Positions 52,450-62,191 of a stretch of 64,000 nucleotides of DNA are shown one piece after another. Under the pieces are notes generated by a model that was not told where the DNA came from, ran no database searches, and saw nothing but the letters and a program-made list of their open reading frames with translations. The stretch's first letter is position 1. Each line of letters begins with the position of its first letter. A program made the translations under genes and the position numbers. The DNA is taken from the NCBI GenBank assembly GCA_963666705.2, contig CAXXKO010000028.1:1-64000 (forward strand), written 5' to 3'. Source of the DNA: G963666705 sp963666705. Its GTDB lineage: Bacteria > Pseudomonadota > Alphaproteobacteria > CADEGL01.

Positions 52450-53988
52450 ATGACCGTCGCGACGAGTGGCCCGGACGGGACAGGCGGCACGGCCCAGCGC
52501 CGCCGCCTTATCCTCGCCACCACGATGCTGAGTGGGGCGATCTATTCCATGAACCTCACCATCGTCTCGATCTCGCTGCCCCACATGCAGGGCACCTTCT
52601 CGGCCACGCCCGACCAGATCAGCTGGGTCATCACCGCCTTCATCATCGGCATGACGATCATGACCATCGGTACGGGCTGGGTCAGCAACCGGTTCGGGCG
52701 TAAGAACGTCTATATCGTCTCGATCCTGTTCTTCGTCGCCACCTCGCTCATGTGCGGCAACGCCGGCAGCCTCGAGGAGGAAGTGCTGTGGCGCCTGTTG
52801 CAGGGCTTCTCAGGCGCCCCGCTCATTCCGCTCAGCCAGGCCATCGTGGTCGACGCCTTTCCGCGCGGCGAGCATGGCAGGGCCATCGGCTACTGGTCCA
52901 TCGGCATGATGGTGGGGCCCATCGTCGCCCCACCCATCGGCGGCTTCATCACCGAGCTCTACGGCTGGCCGAGCGTATTCTATATCAACTTGCCGGTGGG
53001 CGCCCTCGCCCTCCTGGGCGCGATCTTCGTGGTGCCGCGGATTCCGGCCGTAAGGGACCAGCGCCTGGACTGGTTCGGCCTCACGGCGCTGATTGTCGGG
53101 CTCGGCGCCTTCCAGCTCATGCTCAACCGCGGCGCCCGGCTCGACTGGCTCGATTCGCCGGAGATCGTCGTCGAGCTGACCGTGGCCGGCGTGTTCCTCT
53201 ACATCTTCATCGTCCACGCCATCACGGGGCGGGAGACGCTGATCAAACGCGAGCTGTTCCGGGATTGGAACTTCAGCTTCGGCCTCATGGCCATCAGCAT
53301 GTTCGGCGCGCTCGTCTTCCTGCAGACCATCCTCATCCCGCTCATCCTCAAGAACCTCGCCGGCTATCCCGTGGACACCATCGGTCTGCTGCTGGCGCCG
53401 CGGGCCGTCGGCGTCGTCATTACCGCGGCCGTCATGGGGCTGATGACCAAGCGCGTCGATCCCCGCATCCTCTCCTGCGCGGGGTTCGCGACCATCGCGA
53501 TCTCGGCCTACTTCATGGCCCAGTGGTCGCTCGACGTCGGGCCGTGGGACGTGGTGTGGACGGGGTTCCTGCAGGGCGTGGGCTCGAACTTGGTCTTCGT
53601 GCCCCTCAACACGATGGCCTTCTCGACTCTCGCGGCCCGCTTCAGGACCGAGGCGGTACCGATCTTCTACCTGCTCCTCAACCTGGGGGCCTCCATCGGT
53701 ATCGCCACCATCATGACCTACTGGTCGACGGGCGCGCAGGAGGCGCACGCCATCCTGGTCGAGAACATCTCGCCCTTCAACGAGGCCCTGCGCGGTGGCG
53801 AAGCGGCCGGCATATGGGACCGCGAGACCGGATCCGGGATCGCCGCCATCGACGCGGAAATCTCCCGCCAGGCGCGGATGATCAGCTACAATAATACCTT
53901 CTACCTGATCTCGGCGATCGCCCTCGCCGGAATGGTGCCGATCCTCCTGCTGCGGTGGGTGCGCCCGAAGGGCCCCGGGCAGGCATGA
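52450..53988 (+). CDS. DHA2-type (14-TM) MFS transporter, paralogue 2
   Basis: This 512-aa protein has the same layout as its neighbours. Motif A reads GWVSNRFGRKNVY, with Asn in place of the conserved Asp. Helix 1 reads MNLTIVSISLPHMQG and has no acidic residue. The C-terminal helix begins EISRQARMISYNNTFYL. Its stop overlaps the start of paralogue 3 as ATGA, so the two are translationally coupled. Loss of both key Asp residues argues that it is not a standard proton-driven drug pump on its own. Confidence 0.87.
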   Translation: MTVATSGPDGTGGTAQRRRLILATTMLSGAIYSMNLTIVSISLPHMQGTFSATPDQISWVITAFIIGMTIMTIGTGWVSNRFGRKNVYIVSILFFVATSLMCGNAGSLEEEVLWRLLQGFSGAPLIPLSQAIVVDAFPRGEHGRAIGYWSIGMMVGPIVAPPIGGFITELYGWPSVFYINLPVGALALLGAIFVVPRIPAVRDQRLDWFGLTALIVGLGAFQLMLNRGARLDWLDSPEIVVELTVAGVFLYIFIVHAITGRETLIKRELFRDWNFSFGLMAISMFGALVFLQTILIPLILKNLAGYPVDTIGLLLAPRAVGVVITAAVMGLMTKRVDPRILSCAGFATIAISAYFMAQWSLDVGPWDVVWTGFLQGVGSNLVFVPLNTMAFSTLAARFRTEAVPIFYLLLNLGASIGIATIMTYWSTGAQEAHAILVENISPFNEALRGGEAAGIWDRETGSGIAAIDAEISRQARMISYNNTFYLISAIALAGMVPILLLRWVRPKGPGQA

Positions 53989-55550
53989 CGGACGCCGCGA
54001 CGAGCGCCCCGCCCTCTGGCCTCGCCCGTTTCCTGACCGTGGCCTCGGCCGTGATGGGCACGATCGTCTACGTGGTGACGCTGACCATCATCGGCGTCGC
54101 ATTGCCGTACATGCAGGGTACCTTCTCGGCCGCCCCGGACCAGCTCGCCTGGCTCGTCACCTCTTTTATCATCGGCACCGCCGTCATGACGGCCGCCTCG
54201 GGCTGGCTCAGCACCCGATTCGGGCGCAAGCGGATCTTCGTCGCCTCGATCGCCGGCTTCACGATTTCCTCGGTGATGTGCGGCTTCGCCACGGGGCTCG
54301 ACGAGATCGTCATCTGGCGCACCCTCCAGGGCCTGCTCGGCGCGCCGCTCATTCCGCTCGGCCAAGCCATCACCATCGACGCCTTCCCGCGCGAGAAGCA
54401 GGGCCTCGGCACCGCGCTCTGGGGCATGGGCGCGGTTTCGGGCTCGGTCGTCGGGCCCTATGTCGGCGGCTATCTGGTGGAGGCCTATAGCTGGCCCTGG
54501 GTGTTCTTCATCAACCTGCCCATTGGGCTCCTGGCGCTCGTCGGCGCCATCGCGTTCGTGCCAGAGACGCCGCGGGATGCTGAGCGGCGGCTCGACTGGT
54601 TCGGCTTCGCCACTATCATGGCGGCCATTATCGCGACCCAGTTGATGCTCAATCGGGGGGAGCGCCTGGGCTGGTTCGGCTCGACGGAAATCCTGATCGA
54701 GACCGGGCTCGCCATGCTCGCCCTCTACCTCCTCGTCACCCACAGCCTGACCACCCACCGCCCCTTCCTCGAGGTGAGGCTATTCCGCAACGCCAATTTC
54801 TCCATCAGCCTCTTTTTCATCTTCGTGTACGGCCTCCTGACCTACCTGCCTGTCTTCCTGCTGCCGCTCCTGCTCCAGGGCCTGGGCGGCTACAGCATGA
54901 CGAGCGTGGGCGCACTCCTCGGCTCGCGCGGGTTGGGGGTGCTGTTCGGCCTCGCCGTGATCGGCCTCCTGATGGCGCGGGTCGACGCCCGCATCCTCGC
55001 CGGTGCAGGGTTCCTCAGCCTCGTCGTCTCGGGCTGGGGCATGTCCCTCTGGAGCATGGAGATCCGCACCTGGGACGTGATCTGGACCGGTTTCATCCAG
55101 GGCATCGGCGCCGGCGTCACCTTCGTGCCCATCAGCGTGCTCGCCTTCTCAACCATGCCCGAGCGCCTGCGCACCGAAGGGCTCGCCTTCCTCCACCTGA
55201 TGCTCAACATGGGCACGGCCGTCGGCGTCGCCGCGATCTTCAACGTGCTCAGCCGCGGCATCCAGATCAATCACGAGGTCATGGCCGCGCACGTGAACCC
55301 ATACAATGACCTCTTCCGCTACCGCTTCTCGCCCGAGGCCTGGGACCTCTCCGAGCCGAGCGGCCTCATCGCCCTCGACGCCGAGATTACCCGCCAGGCC
55401 ACCATGATCGCCTACAACAACAGCTTCTACCTGATCGCCATCGTGGGTATCGTCGTCATACCCCTTCTCTTCCTGCTGCGGGCACCGCCCCGGGGTGAGG
55501 AAGAGGATGCGAGCCGAGGACGGACCGATGACGGGCGAGGCGGCCGATAA
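53985..55550 (+). CDS. DHA2-type (14-TM) MFS transporter, paralogue 3
   Basis: This 521-aa protein is the third tandem paralogue. Motif A reads GWLSTRFGRKRIF (Thr for Asp) and helix 1 reads VVTLTIIGVALPYMQG. The C-terminal helix begins EITRQATMIAYNNSFYL and is followed by a charged tail (RGEEEDASRGRTDDGRGG). The start is the ATG at 53985, overlapping the stop of paralogue 2. The frame is open ten codons upstream. The three genes are one transcript in all likelihood. Confidence 0.87.
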   Translation: MTDAATSAPPSGLARFLTVASAVMGTIVYVVTLTIIGVALPYMQGTFSAAPDQLAWLVTSFIIGTAVMTAASGWLSTRFGRKRIFVASIAGFTISSVMCGFATGLDEIVIWRTLQGLLGAPLIPLGQAITIDAFPREKQGLGTALWGMGAVSGSVVGPYVGGYLVEAYSWPWVFFINLPIGLLALVGAIAFVPETPRDAERRLDWFGFATIMAAIIATQLMLNRGERLGWFGSTEILIETGLAMLALYLLVTHSLTTHRPFLEVRLFRNANFSISLFFIFVYGLLTYLPVFLLPLLLQGLGGYSMTSVGALLGSRGLGVLFGLAVIGLLMARVDARILAGAGFLSLVVSGWGMSLWSMEIRTWDVIWTGFIQGIGAGVTFVPISVLAFSTMPERLRTEGLAFLHLMLNMGTAVGVAAIFNVLSRGIQINHEVMAAHVNPYNDLFRYRFSPEAWDLSEPSGLIALDAEITRQATMIAYNNSFYLIAIVGIVVIPLLFLLRAPPRGEEEDASRGRTDDGRGGR

Positions 55551-55698
55551 TCGAGGTCTCGAACACAAGGGCGAAGGCCCCCTCCACGGTTGAGCCGCGC
55601 CCCCCGGCGGCTTATGATCACCGTCTGGCCGGGGGATGGCGCGGGACCGCGGGATAGGCGGCCGGCCCGCCCGGTGCCATGCACCGAGGGATAAGCGA

Positions 55699-56628
55699 AT
55701 GACACAGCTCGCGAACGAACGGGTCGCCTACCTCAACGGCGAGATCGTCCCGGAAAGCCGCTGCCTGGTCTCCTTCCGGGACCGCAGCTTCAAGTACGGC
55801 GACGGCGTCTTCGACATGACGCGCACCTTCGACCACAAGCTCTTCAAGCTGAAGGAGCATGTGGACCGGCTTTACAAGTCGCTCCGCTACGTGCGCATCG
55901 ACCCCGACATCTCACCCACCGAGATGGCGCGCATCACCGAGGAGGTGACCGAGCGCAACCTCCACCTCCTGGAGGAGGGCGGGGACTACTGGGTCGGCCA
56001 GCGCGTGACCCGCGGCGTCGAGGTGCCGGGCGGCGAGTTCACCGAGCACGCCGGCCCCACCGTGGTGGTCGAATGCACGCCGCTGCCGCTCAAGGCCCGG
56101 GCGAGGCAGTTCCGCGACGGCATTCCCGTCGTCGTGCCGCCCACGCGCCGGACGCCGCCCGAGAACTTCAGCCCGCGCACCAAGTCGCACAACTACTTGA
56201 ACCTCATCATGGCCGACCTCGAAGCCAAGTCGGCCGACCCCGAGGCATGGGCCGTGCTGCTCGACCATCACGGCAACATCGCCGAGGGCATGGGCTCCAA
56301 TTTCTTCTGCGTGCGCGATGGGGTGATGGCGACGCCCAAGGCCCAGTTCGTGCTGCCGGGGGTGAGCCGGCAGACCGTCATCGACCTCGCCCGCGAGCAC
56401 GGGGTGCCGTGCGAGGAGAAGGACATCGACCTCTACGACGCCTACACCGCCGACGAGGTGTTCCTGACCTCGACGAGCCTCTGTATCTGCCCGGTGAAGA
56501 GCGTGAACGGGAACGCGATCGGCGACGGCTCGATCCCCGGCCCCATCACCAGGAAACTGACCGAGGCTTACAAGGACTTCGTCAAGTTCGACTTCGTGGC
56601 CCAGTACCTTCGCCACCTGGAGGACTGA
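55699..56628 (+). CDS. Class IV (branched-chain-type) aminotransferase
   Basis: This 309-aa fold-type IV PLP enzyme has the opening SFKYGDGVFDMTRTF, the PLP Lys in SPRTKSHNYLNLIM, the cofactor region IAEGMGSNFFCV and SRQTVIDLAREHG. A later segment is FLTSTSLCICPV. It differs from the ilvE product in this window, so it is a second family member, perhaps an (R)-amine or D-amino-acid type enzyme. It lies 46 bp before a branched-chain-type binding-protein gene, which suggests a role in catabolism of an imported amino acid or amine. Confidence 0.82.
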   Translation: MTQLANERVAYLNGEIVPESRCLVSFRDRSFKYGDGVFDMTRTFDHKLFKLKEHVDRLYKSLRYVRIDPDISPTEMARITEEVTERNLHLLEEGGDYWVGQRVTRGVEVPGGEFTEHAGPTVVVECTPLPLKARARQFRDGIPVVVPPTRRTPPENFSPRTKSHNYLNLIMADLEAKSADPEAWAVLLDHHGNIAEGMGSNFFCVRDGVMATPKAQFVLPGVSRQTVIDLAREHGVPCEEKDIDLYDAYTADEVFLTSTSLCICPVKSVNGNAIGDGSIPGPITRKLTEAYKDFVKFDFVAQYLRHLED

Positions 56629-56674
56629 GGCCCCACCCTTCGACGAGAAGCGAGACGCCCACAGGGAGAAGAAA

Positions 56675-57856
56675 ATGAGGAAAGCCATATTCGCACTGGC
56701 CGCCGCGGCGGCGCTCGCCACCGCGCCGGCATTGGCGGACGAAGGCAAGATCAAGATCGGCTTCGTCACCACCCTCTCGACACCGGCGGCCGTGATCGGC
56801 AACGACATGCGCGACGCCGTCGATCTGGCGCTCGAGCAGATGGACTACAAGATGGGGCCGCTCGAGGTCGAGCTGATATACGGCGACGACGAGTTCAACC
56901 CCCAGAAGGGCAAGCAGAAGACCGAGAAGCTGGTCAAGAGCGACGATGTCGACATCGTGGTCGGCTACATCTGGTCGCACGTGCTGCTGGCCTCGGCGGC
57001 GACCGTGCTCGACGCCGGCAAGATCCTGATCAGCGCCAATGCCGGCCCCTCGCAGCTCGCCGGCGAGGGCTGCAACGAGAACTTCTTCAATATCTCCTGG
57101 CAGAACGATCAGACGCCGATGGCCCTCGGCGAGGTGCTGAACCAGCGCGGCGTCAAGACCCTCTACGTCCTGTCGCCCAACTACGCGGCCGGGAAGAACA
57201 TGGTCGCGGGTGTCGAGCGCACCTTCGCCGGCGAGGTGGTCGGCAAGGACATGACCAAATGGCCCGACCAGATCGACTGGTCCGCCGAGCTCTCGAAGGT
57301 CAAGGCGGCCAATCCGGATGCCGTCTTCGTATTCTATCCGGGCAAGCACGGCGGCGCCTTCATAAAGCAGTACCAGCAGGCCGGCCTCAACGGAAAGATC
57401 CCGCTCTATACGGTCTACACCATCGATTCGATCAGCCTTCCCAAGCTGCAGGCGGCGAACATGGAGGGCGTGCTCGGCAGCTACATGACCCAGTTCTGGG
57501 GGCCTGACCTCGACACCCCGCAGAACGAGAAGTTCGTCTCCTCCTTCAAGGAGAAGTATGGCCGCTACCCGTCCTTCTACGCGGCGCAGGCCTACGATTC
57601 GATCTTCTACATCAAGTCCGCCGTCGAGGCCGTGGATGGCGATATCAACGATATCGACGGCCTGCGCGCCGCCCTCGAAGCGGCCGAGTACCCCTCGGTT
57701 CGCGGCGACTTCAAGATGGGGCCGAACCACTTCCCGATCCAGAACTTCTACTTGCGGGAAGCGGTGGTGGATGCCGACGGCAAGTGGACCACGGCAATAC
57801 GCGACACGGTCTACGAGATGCACCAGGACACCTACGCGGCCGAATGCAAGATGTAG
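56675..57856 (+). CDS. Branched-chain-type ABC transporter substrate-binding protein
   Basis: This 393-aa periplasmic protein has a signal peptide (RKAIFALAAAAALATAPALA, cleaved before DEG). A two-lobed type I binding fold follows: KIGFVTTLSTPAAVIGNDMRDAV, ELIYGDDEFNPQKG, VDIVVGYIWSHVL and NFFNISWQNDQ. GGGAGAAG lies 6 bp before the ATG. It feeds the LivHMGF-type permease encoded 390 bp downstream. Ligands of this family range from leucine to urea, amides and aromatic acids, and the pocket cannot be read by eye. Confidence 0.9.
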   Translation: MRKAIFALAAAAALATAPALADEGKIKIGFVTTLSTPAAVIGNDMRDAVDLALEQMDYKMGPLEVELIYGDDEFNPQKGKQKTEKLVKSDDVDIVVGYIWSHVLLASAATVLDAGKILISANAGPSQLAGEGCNENFFNISWQNDQTPMALGEVLNQRGVKTLYVLSPNYAAGKNMVAGVERTFAGEVVGKDMTKWPDQIDWSAELSKVKAANPDAVFVFYPGKHGGAFIKQYQQAGLNGKIPLYTVYTIDSISLPKLQAANMEGVLGSYMTQFWGPDLDTPQNEKFVSSFKEKYGRYPSFYAAQAYDSIFYIKSAVEAVDGDINDIDGLRAALEAAEYPSVRGDFKMGPNHFPIQNFYLREAVVDADGKWTTAIRDTVYEMHQDTYAAECKM

Positions 57857-57882
57857 CCGGGTCTCGACGTCATGAGTAACTG

Positions 57883-57906
57883 GCGGGGGTGCGAGGGCAC
57901 CCCCGC
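57883..57906 (+). terminator. Hairpin after the binding-protein gene
   Basis: GCGGGGGTGC and GCACCCCCGC form a perfect 10-bp stem with the loop GAGG, starting 27 bp after the stop codon. The trailing TTCGTT is only weakly T-rich. It probably ends a part of the transcripts and so gives more binding protein than permease. Confidence 0.7.
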
Positions 57907-57995
57907 TTCGTTATGTTGAAGGCGGGTCGAGGGGTTGATAGGTCCTCGGCCCGCTTGCTCCTCATACTTCGACAGACTCAGCATGAGGAGCAAGC

Positions 57996-58145
57996 TAGAG
58001 CGTTTCCAGTTCGACTGGAATCGCTCCAGGCCGCAAGGCGGCCCGCCGGTCGCCCGGCGCGCCCGCGCAGGCGCGGGCCTCTTGGTCCGCTGCCGCGAGC
58101 GACAAAAAGGGCTAGAGTGGGTCCGATCAAAGCGGAACCGCTTTA
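57996..58145. repeat. F1 palindromic element, copy D
   Basis: Almost identical to copy C in reverse. The left border is CTAG at 57995-57998; the right border has TTTAG. It lies inside the gap between the binding-protein and permease genes. It appears to have landed in an older palindrome, since CTTCGACAGACTCAG lies to its left and CTGAGCCTGTCGAAG to its right. Confidence 0.9.
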
Positions 58146-58157
58146 GGGATGTGCGAG

Positions 58158-58192
58158 GAACCTCGCCCTGAGCCTGTCGAAGGGCGAGGTTC
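58158..58192. repeat. CTTCGACAGGCTCAG-type hairpin
   Basis: GAACCTCGCCCT and AGGGCGAGGTTC form a perfect 12-bp stem around GAGCCTGTCGA. The string CCTGAGCCTGTCGAAGG is the same dispersed motif seen at 7385 and 57966. It lies 50 bp before livH. Confidence 0.75.
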
Positions 58193-58243
58193 CGGGCTCG
58201 CGTTTCGAAACCTTCCGAGAACCGCAATTAACGCACACCGATC

Positions 58244-59167
58244 ATGAACTGGGTCTTACTCGCCGAGCAGTTCCTCAACGGCTTCCAGTTCGGCGTGCTC
58301 CTGTTCCTGATCGCGGCCGGCCTGACCCTGGTCTTCGGCATCATGGACCTCGTCAACCTGGCCCACGGCTCGCTCTACATGCTCGGCGCCTTCCTCGGCG
58401 CCACCTTCGCCCTGTGGACGGACTCGTTCGTGCTCGGCGTGCTGCTCGGCCTGCCCGCCATCCTCGTCGTCGGCGTCGTCATCGAGATGGTGGCCCTGCG
58501 GACGCTCTATTCGCGCGACCACCTCGACCAGGTTCTGGCCACCTTCGGCCTCATCATCTTCTTCAATGAGCTGGTGCAGGTGATCTGGCCCTTGGACGGC
58601 CTCACCGTGGAGCTGCCCAAGTACCTAGACGGCGCGGTCGATCTGGGATTCGGCATCGACTATTCGACCTACCGCCTCCTCATCATCGCCGTCGGGCTCC
58701 TGGTGGCGGCGGGGCTCTACGTCCTCGTCGCCCGCACCCGGCTCGGCATGCTGATCCGCGCCGGGGCCAGCAACCGGCGCATGGCCGGCGCGCTCGGCGT
58801 CAACATCAAGCTCCTGTTCACCCTCGTCTTCGGCCTGGGCGCGGCGCTCGCAGGCCTCGCCGGCATGATGATGGCACCCATCCTTTCGGCCACCAGCGGC
58901 ATGGGCGAGCAGATCCTGATCCTCGCCTTCGTGGTCATCGTCATCGGCGGCATCGGCTCGATCCGGGGCGCCTTCATCGCCGCCATCATCGCCGGCCTCC
59001 TCGACACCATGGGGCGGTCGTTCCTCGACGTGCTGCTGCTCGTCGTCCTGCCCGACAACGCGGCCGAGGCGGCGGGCCCCGCGCTCTCTTCGATGCTGAT
59101 CTACATCCTGATGGCGGCGGTGCTGTTCTTCCGTCCCCAGGGCCTCTTCCCGCCGAAGAGCGGGTAG
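58244..59167 (+). CDS. livH: Branched-chain-type ABC transporter permease LivH
   Basis: This 307-aa permease has about eight or nine membrane helices. GLTLVFGIMDLVNLAHGSLYMLGAFLG is split across its first helices, and IRAGASNRRMAGALGVN is the cytoplasmic coupling loop that touches the ATPases. The end reads FFRPQGLFPPKSG. It forms the membrane part together with LivM, whose ATG follows its stop with no gap. Confidence 0.92.
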   Translation: MNWVLLAEQFLNGFQFGVLLFLIAAGLTLVFGIMDLVNLAHGSLYMLGAFLGATFALWTDSFVLGVLLGLPAILVVGVVIEMVALRTLYSRDHLDQVLATFGLIIFFNELVQVIWPLDGLTVELPKYLDGAVDLGFGIDYSTYRLLIIAVGLLVAAGLYVLVARTRLGMLIRAGASNRRMAGALGVNIKLLFTLVFGLGAALAGLAGMMMAPILSATSGMGEQILILAFVVIVIGGIGSIRGAFIAAIIAGLLDTMGRSFLDVLLLVVLPDNAAEAAGPALSSMLIYILMAAVLFFRPQGLFPPKSG

Positions 59168-60154
59168 ATGGCGATGGCCCGGGCCCTCGCCACCCCGCGC
59201 GGCGCCTTCACCGCCATCGTCCTGGCGCTTTGCGCCCTCATGCCCTTCCTCGCGCCGGCCCTGGGCGAGCCCTATTACGTCGACGTCTTCGGCCGCACCA
59301 TGATCTGGGCCATCGCCGCCGTGAGCCTCAACCTGATCCTCGGCTATGGCGGCATGGTCAGCTTCGGCCACGCCATGTTCCTCGGCATCGGCGGCTACAC
59401 GGTGGGCATCCTCTCGTACCACGAGGTCGATAGCGGCTTCATCCAGTGGCCGCTCGCCCTCCTGCTCTCGGGCCTCACCGGGCTCGCGGTGGGTGCGATC
59501 TGCCTGCGCACCCGGGGCCTCTACTTCATCATGATCACCCTCGCCTTCGCACAGATGTTCTACTACCTGGCGGTGAGCGCCGAGGAATACGGCAGCGACG
59601 ACGGCCTGCCCATCGCCCGCCGCAGCGAGTTCGAAATCGCCCTTGGCGACTCCGTCACCCTCGAGCTCGACTTGAGCGACGGCCTCACCTTCTACTACCT
59701 GGTCTTCGCCTTCCTGTTGCTGAGCCTCTATATCACCCACCGCATGGTCCATTCGCGCTTCGGCATGGTAATCCAGGGTGCCAAATCCAACGAAGCGCGG
59801 ATGCAGGCGATCGGCTTTCCCACCTACCGCTACAAGCTCGCCGCCTTCGTGATCGCCGGCCTGATGTGCGGCATGGCCGGCATCCTGACCGCCAACTTCG
59901 AGCGCTACATCAGCCCCGACATGATGTACTGGACCCATTCGGGCGAGCTCATCTTCATGGTGGTGCTGGGCGGCATGGGCAGCCTGTTCGGCCCGGTGAC
60001 CGGCGCCATCGTCTTCATCGTGCTTACGGAGATGATGTCCAACATCACCGAGCACTGGCACCTCGCCTTCGGCCCGCTCCTCATCCTCGTGGTGCTGTTC
60101 GCGCGCCGCGGCATCGATGGTCTCTTCGGCCGGCCGGGGAACGGTAATGGCTGA
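59168..60154 (+). CDS. livM: Branched-chain-type ABC transporter permease LivM
   Basis: This 328-aa permease shows the LivM opening after the first helices (AIAAVSLNLILGYGGMVSFGHAMFLGIGGY, here split over two helices). The coupling loop is QGAKSNEARMQAIGF, and VVLGGMGSLFGPVTGAIVF is the conserved C-terminal pair. An insertion of about 30 residues (RRSEFEIALGDSVTLELDLS) forms a periplasmic loop. It overlaps livG by 8 bp. Confidence 0.92.
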   Translation: MAMARALATPRGAFTAIVLALCALMPFLAPALGEPYYVDVFGRTMIWAIAAVSLNLILGYGGMVSFGHAMFLGIGGYTVGILSYHEVDSGFIQWPLALLLSGLTGLAVGAICLRTRGLYFIMITLAFAQMFYYLAVSAEEYGSDDGLPIARRSEFEIALGDSVTLELDLSDGLTFYYLVFAFLLLSLYITHRMVHSRFGMVIQGAKSNEARMQAIGFPTYRYKLAAFVIAGLMCGMAGILTANFERYISPDMMYWTHSGELIFMVVLGGMGSLFGPVTGAIVFIVLTEMMSNITEHWHLAFGPLLILVVLFARRGIDGLFGRPGNGNG

Positions 60155-60893
60155 GCCCCTCATCAGCGTCCGCGGCCTGACCAAGTCCTTCGGCGGCATC
60201 ATCGCCACCAACGCGCTCGAGATGGACGTGCGGGCGGGCGGGATCCACGCCGTCATCGGCCCCAACGGCGCCGGCAAGACGACGCTCGTGGCCCAGCTCG
60301 CGGGCCAGCTCCGGCCCGACGAGGGCACCATCCGCTTCGACGGCGCAGACGTCACCCAGCTCTCGGCCCCGGCGCGCTCGGCCCGCGGCCTCGCGCGGTC
60401 GTTCCAGATCACGAGCGTGTTCCAGGACTTGACGACTCTCGACAACGTGGCCCTGGCCGTCCAGGCCCATGACGGGCACTCCTACCGATTCTGGCGGCCG
60501 GCGCGCGCCGACGAGCGCCTGCGCCGACCGGCGCTCGAGGTGCTGGAGCGGGTCGGCCTCGCCCACCGGTCCGCGGTCGTCGCCGGAACCCTGGCCCACG
60601 GCGAGCAGCGCCAGCTCGAGATCGCCATGGTATTGGCCACGCGGCCCAAGGCGCTGCTCCTCGACGAGCCCATGGCGGGCATGGGCGGAGAGGATTCCGA
60701 GCGCATGACCGCGTACCTCGCGTCCTTGAAGGGCGACTACACCATGCTGCTCGTGGAGCACGACATGGACGCGGTCTTCGCGCTCGCCGACCGCATCACG
60801 GTGCTCGTCTACGGCCAGGCCATCGCCACCGGCGCGCCCGAGGAGATCCGCGCCAACCCGGAGGTCCGCCGAGCCTATCTGGGAGAGGATTGA
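60147..60893 (+). CDS. livG: Branched-chain-type ABC transporter ATPase LivG
   Basis: This 248-aa ATPase has Walker A GPNGAGKTT, the Q-loop region GLARSFQITSVFQDL and Walker B ALLLDEPMAGM. The ABC signature is shortened to LAHGEQRQLEIA, where LSYGxQR is usual. The switch His is in LLVEHDMDAVF. The start at 60147 lies inside livM. The stop is followed closely by livF. Confidence 0.93.
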   Translation: MAEPLISVRGLTKSFGGIIATNALEMDVRAGGIHAVIGPNGAGKTTLVAQLAGQLRPDEGTIRFDGADVTQLSAPARSARGLARSFQITSVFQDLTTLDNVALAVQAHDGHSYRFWRPARADERLRRPALEVLERVGLAHRSAVVAGTLAHGEQRQLEIAMVLATRPKALLLDEPMAGMGGEDSERMTAYLASLKGDYTMLLVEHDMDAVFALADRITVLVYGQAIATGAPEEIRANPEVRRAYLGED

Positions 60894-60901
60894 GCGCCAC
60901 C

Positions 60902-61603
<702 letters not shown>

Positions 61604-61666
61604 CGGGGCGCACCTTTCTGGTGTGTATCGCCATCGGCAAGACGCTGGCCGCTCAATCCCGCGAGC

Positions 61667-62104
61667 TTGACCCTCGGCCGGTTGCGGCGAATGATCGCCG
61701 ATCGAGCACAAATTGCTGGAACGCTGGCCATGGCCGACATCGGCAAGTCTCCACCGCAGGCGAATGAAAGCCTTCCTATCGCGGCGCTGGCCGAGAAGGG
61801 ACTTGCCCAATATCTGACCGACGTGGACCTCGCGGTCCTTGTCGTCAACTGGCTCCATGACGAGCTGAACGTCCCGAGGGCGGCGGGGCGACTTCTGGTC
61901 AAGTCCCTGGCGACCCTGGTCGCGGCCGGCGCGGAGCGCGGCGGCGGTTGGCTCGGCCGCGTCGCGTGGGAGCGATCCAGGGGCCTATTGAAGCGCCTGC
62001 CCTATTATTCGACGTTGTGTGAGGCGTCGGACAGACTGGTCCAGTTCCTCGATACATCTCTGAAGGCAAAGGGTGAGAACGGCAGAGCAATAATCCCCCA
62101 CTGA
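61667..62104 (+). CDS. Hypothetical protein, possibly cut by IS21
   Basis: This frame of up to 145 aa may start with the TTG at 61667 or the ATG at 61730 (ADIGKSPPQANESL). It contains helical segments such as KGLAQYLTDVDLAVLVVNWL and LVKSLATLVAAGAERGGGWL. I do not recognise a family. It ends AIIPH right where the IS21 element seems to begin, so its true C-terminus may have been lost. Codon use is GC-rich, like real genes here. Confidence 0.4.
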   Translation: MTLGRLRRMIADRAQIAGTLAMADIGKSPPQANESLPIAALAEKGLAQYLTDVDLAVLVVNWLHDELNVPRAAGRLLVKSLATLVAAGAERGGGWLGRVAWERSRGLLKRLPYYSTLCEASDRLVQFLDTSLKAKGENGRAIIPH

Positions 62105-62191
62105 AGCGGCCGGTCGATCCGGCTGCGGCGGACCAAAATGGGACCGCGTATAGCCTTCTGTCAGGGTTGCTCTGACTGGAAGGCGGGGGGG

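Noticed and set aside
58625..60445. 606-aa open frame on the minus strand across livH-livM-livG
   Set aside because: It spans three well-supported genes in antisense and is made of charged low-complexity sequence.
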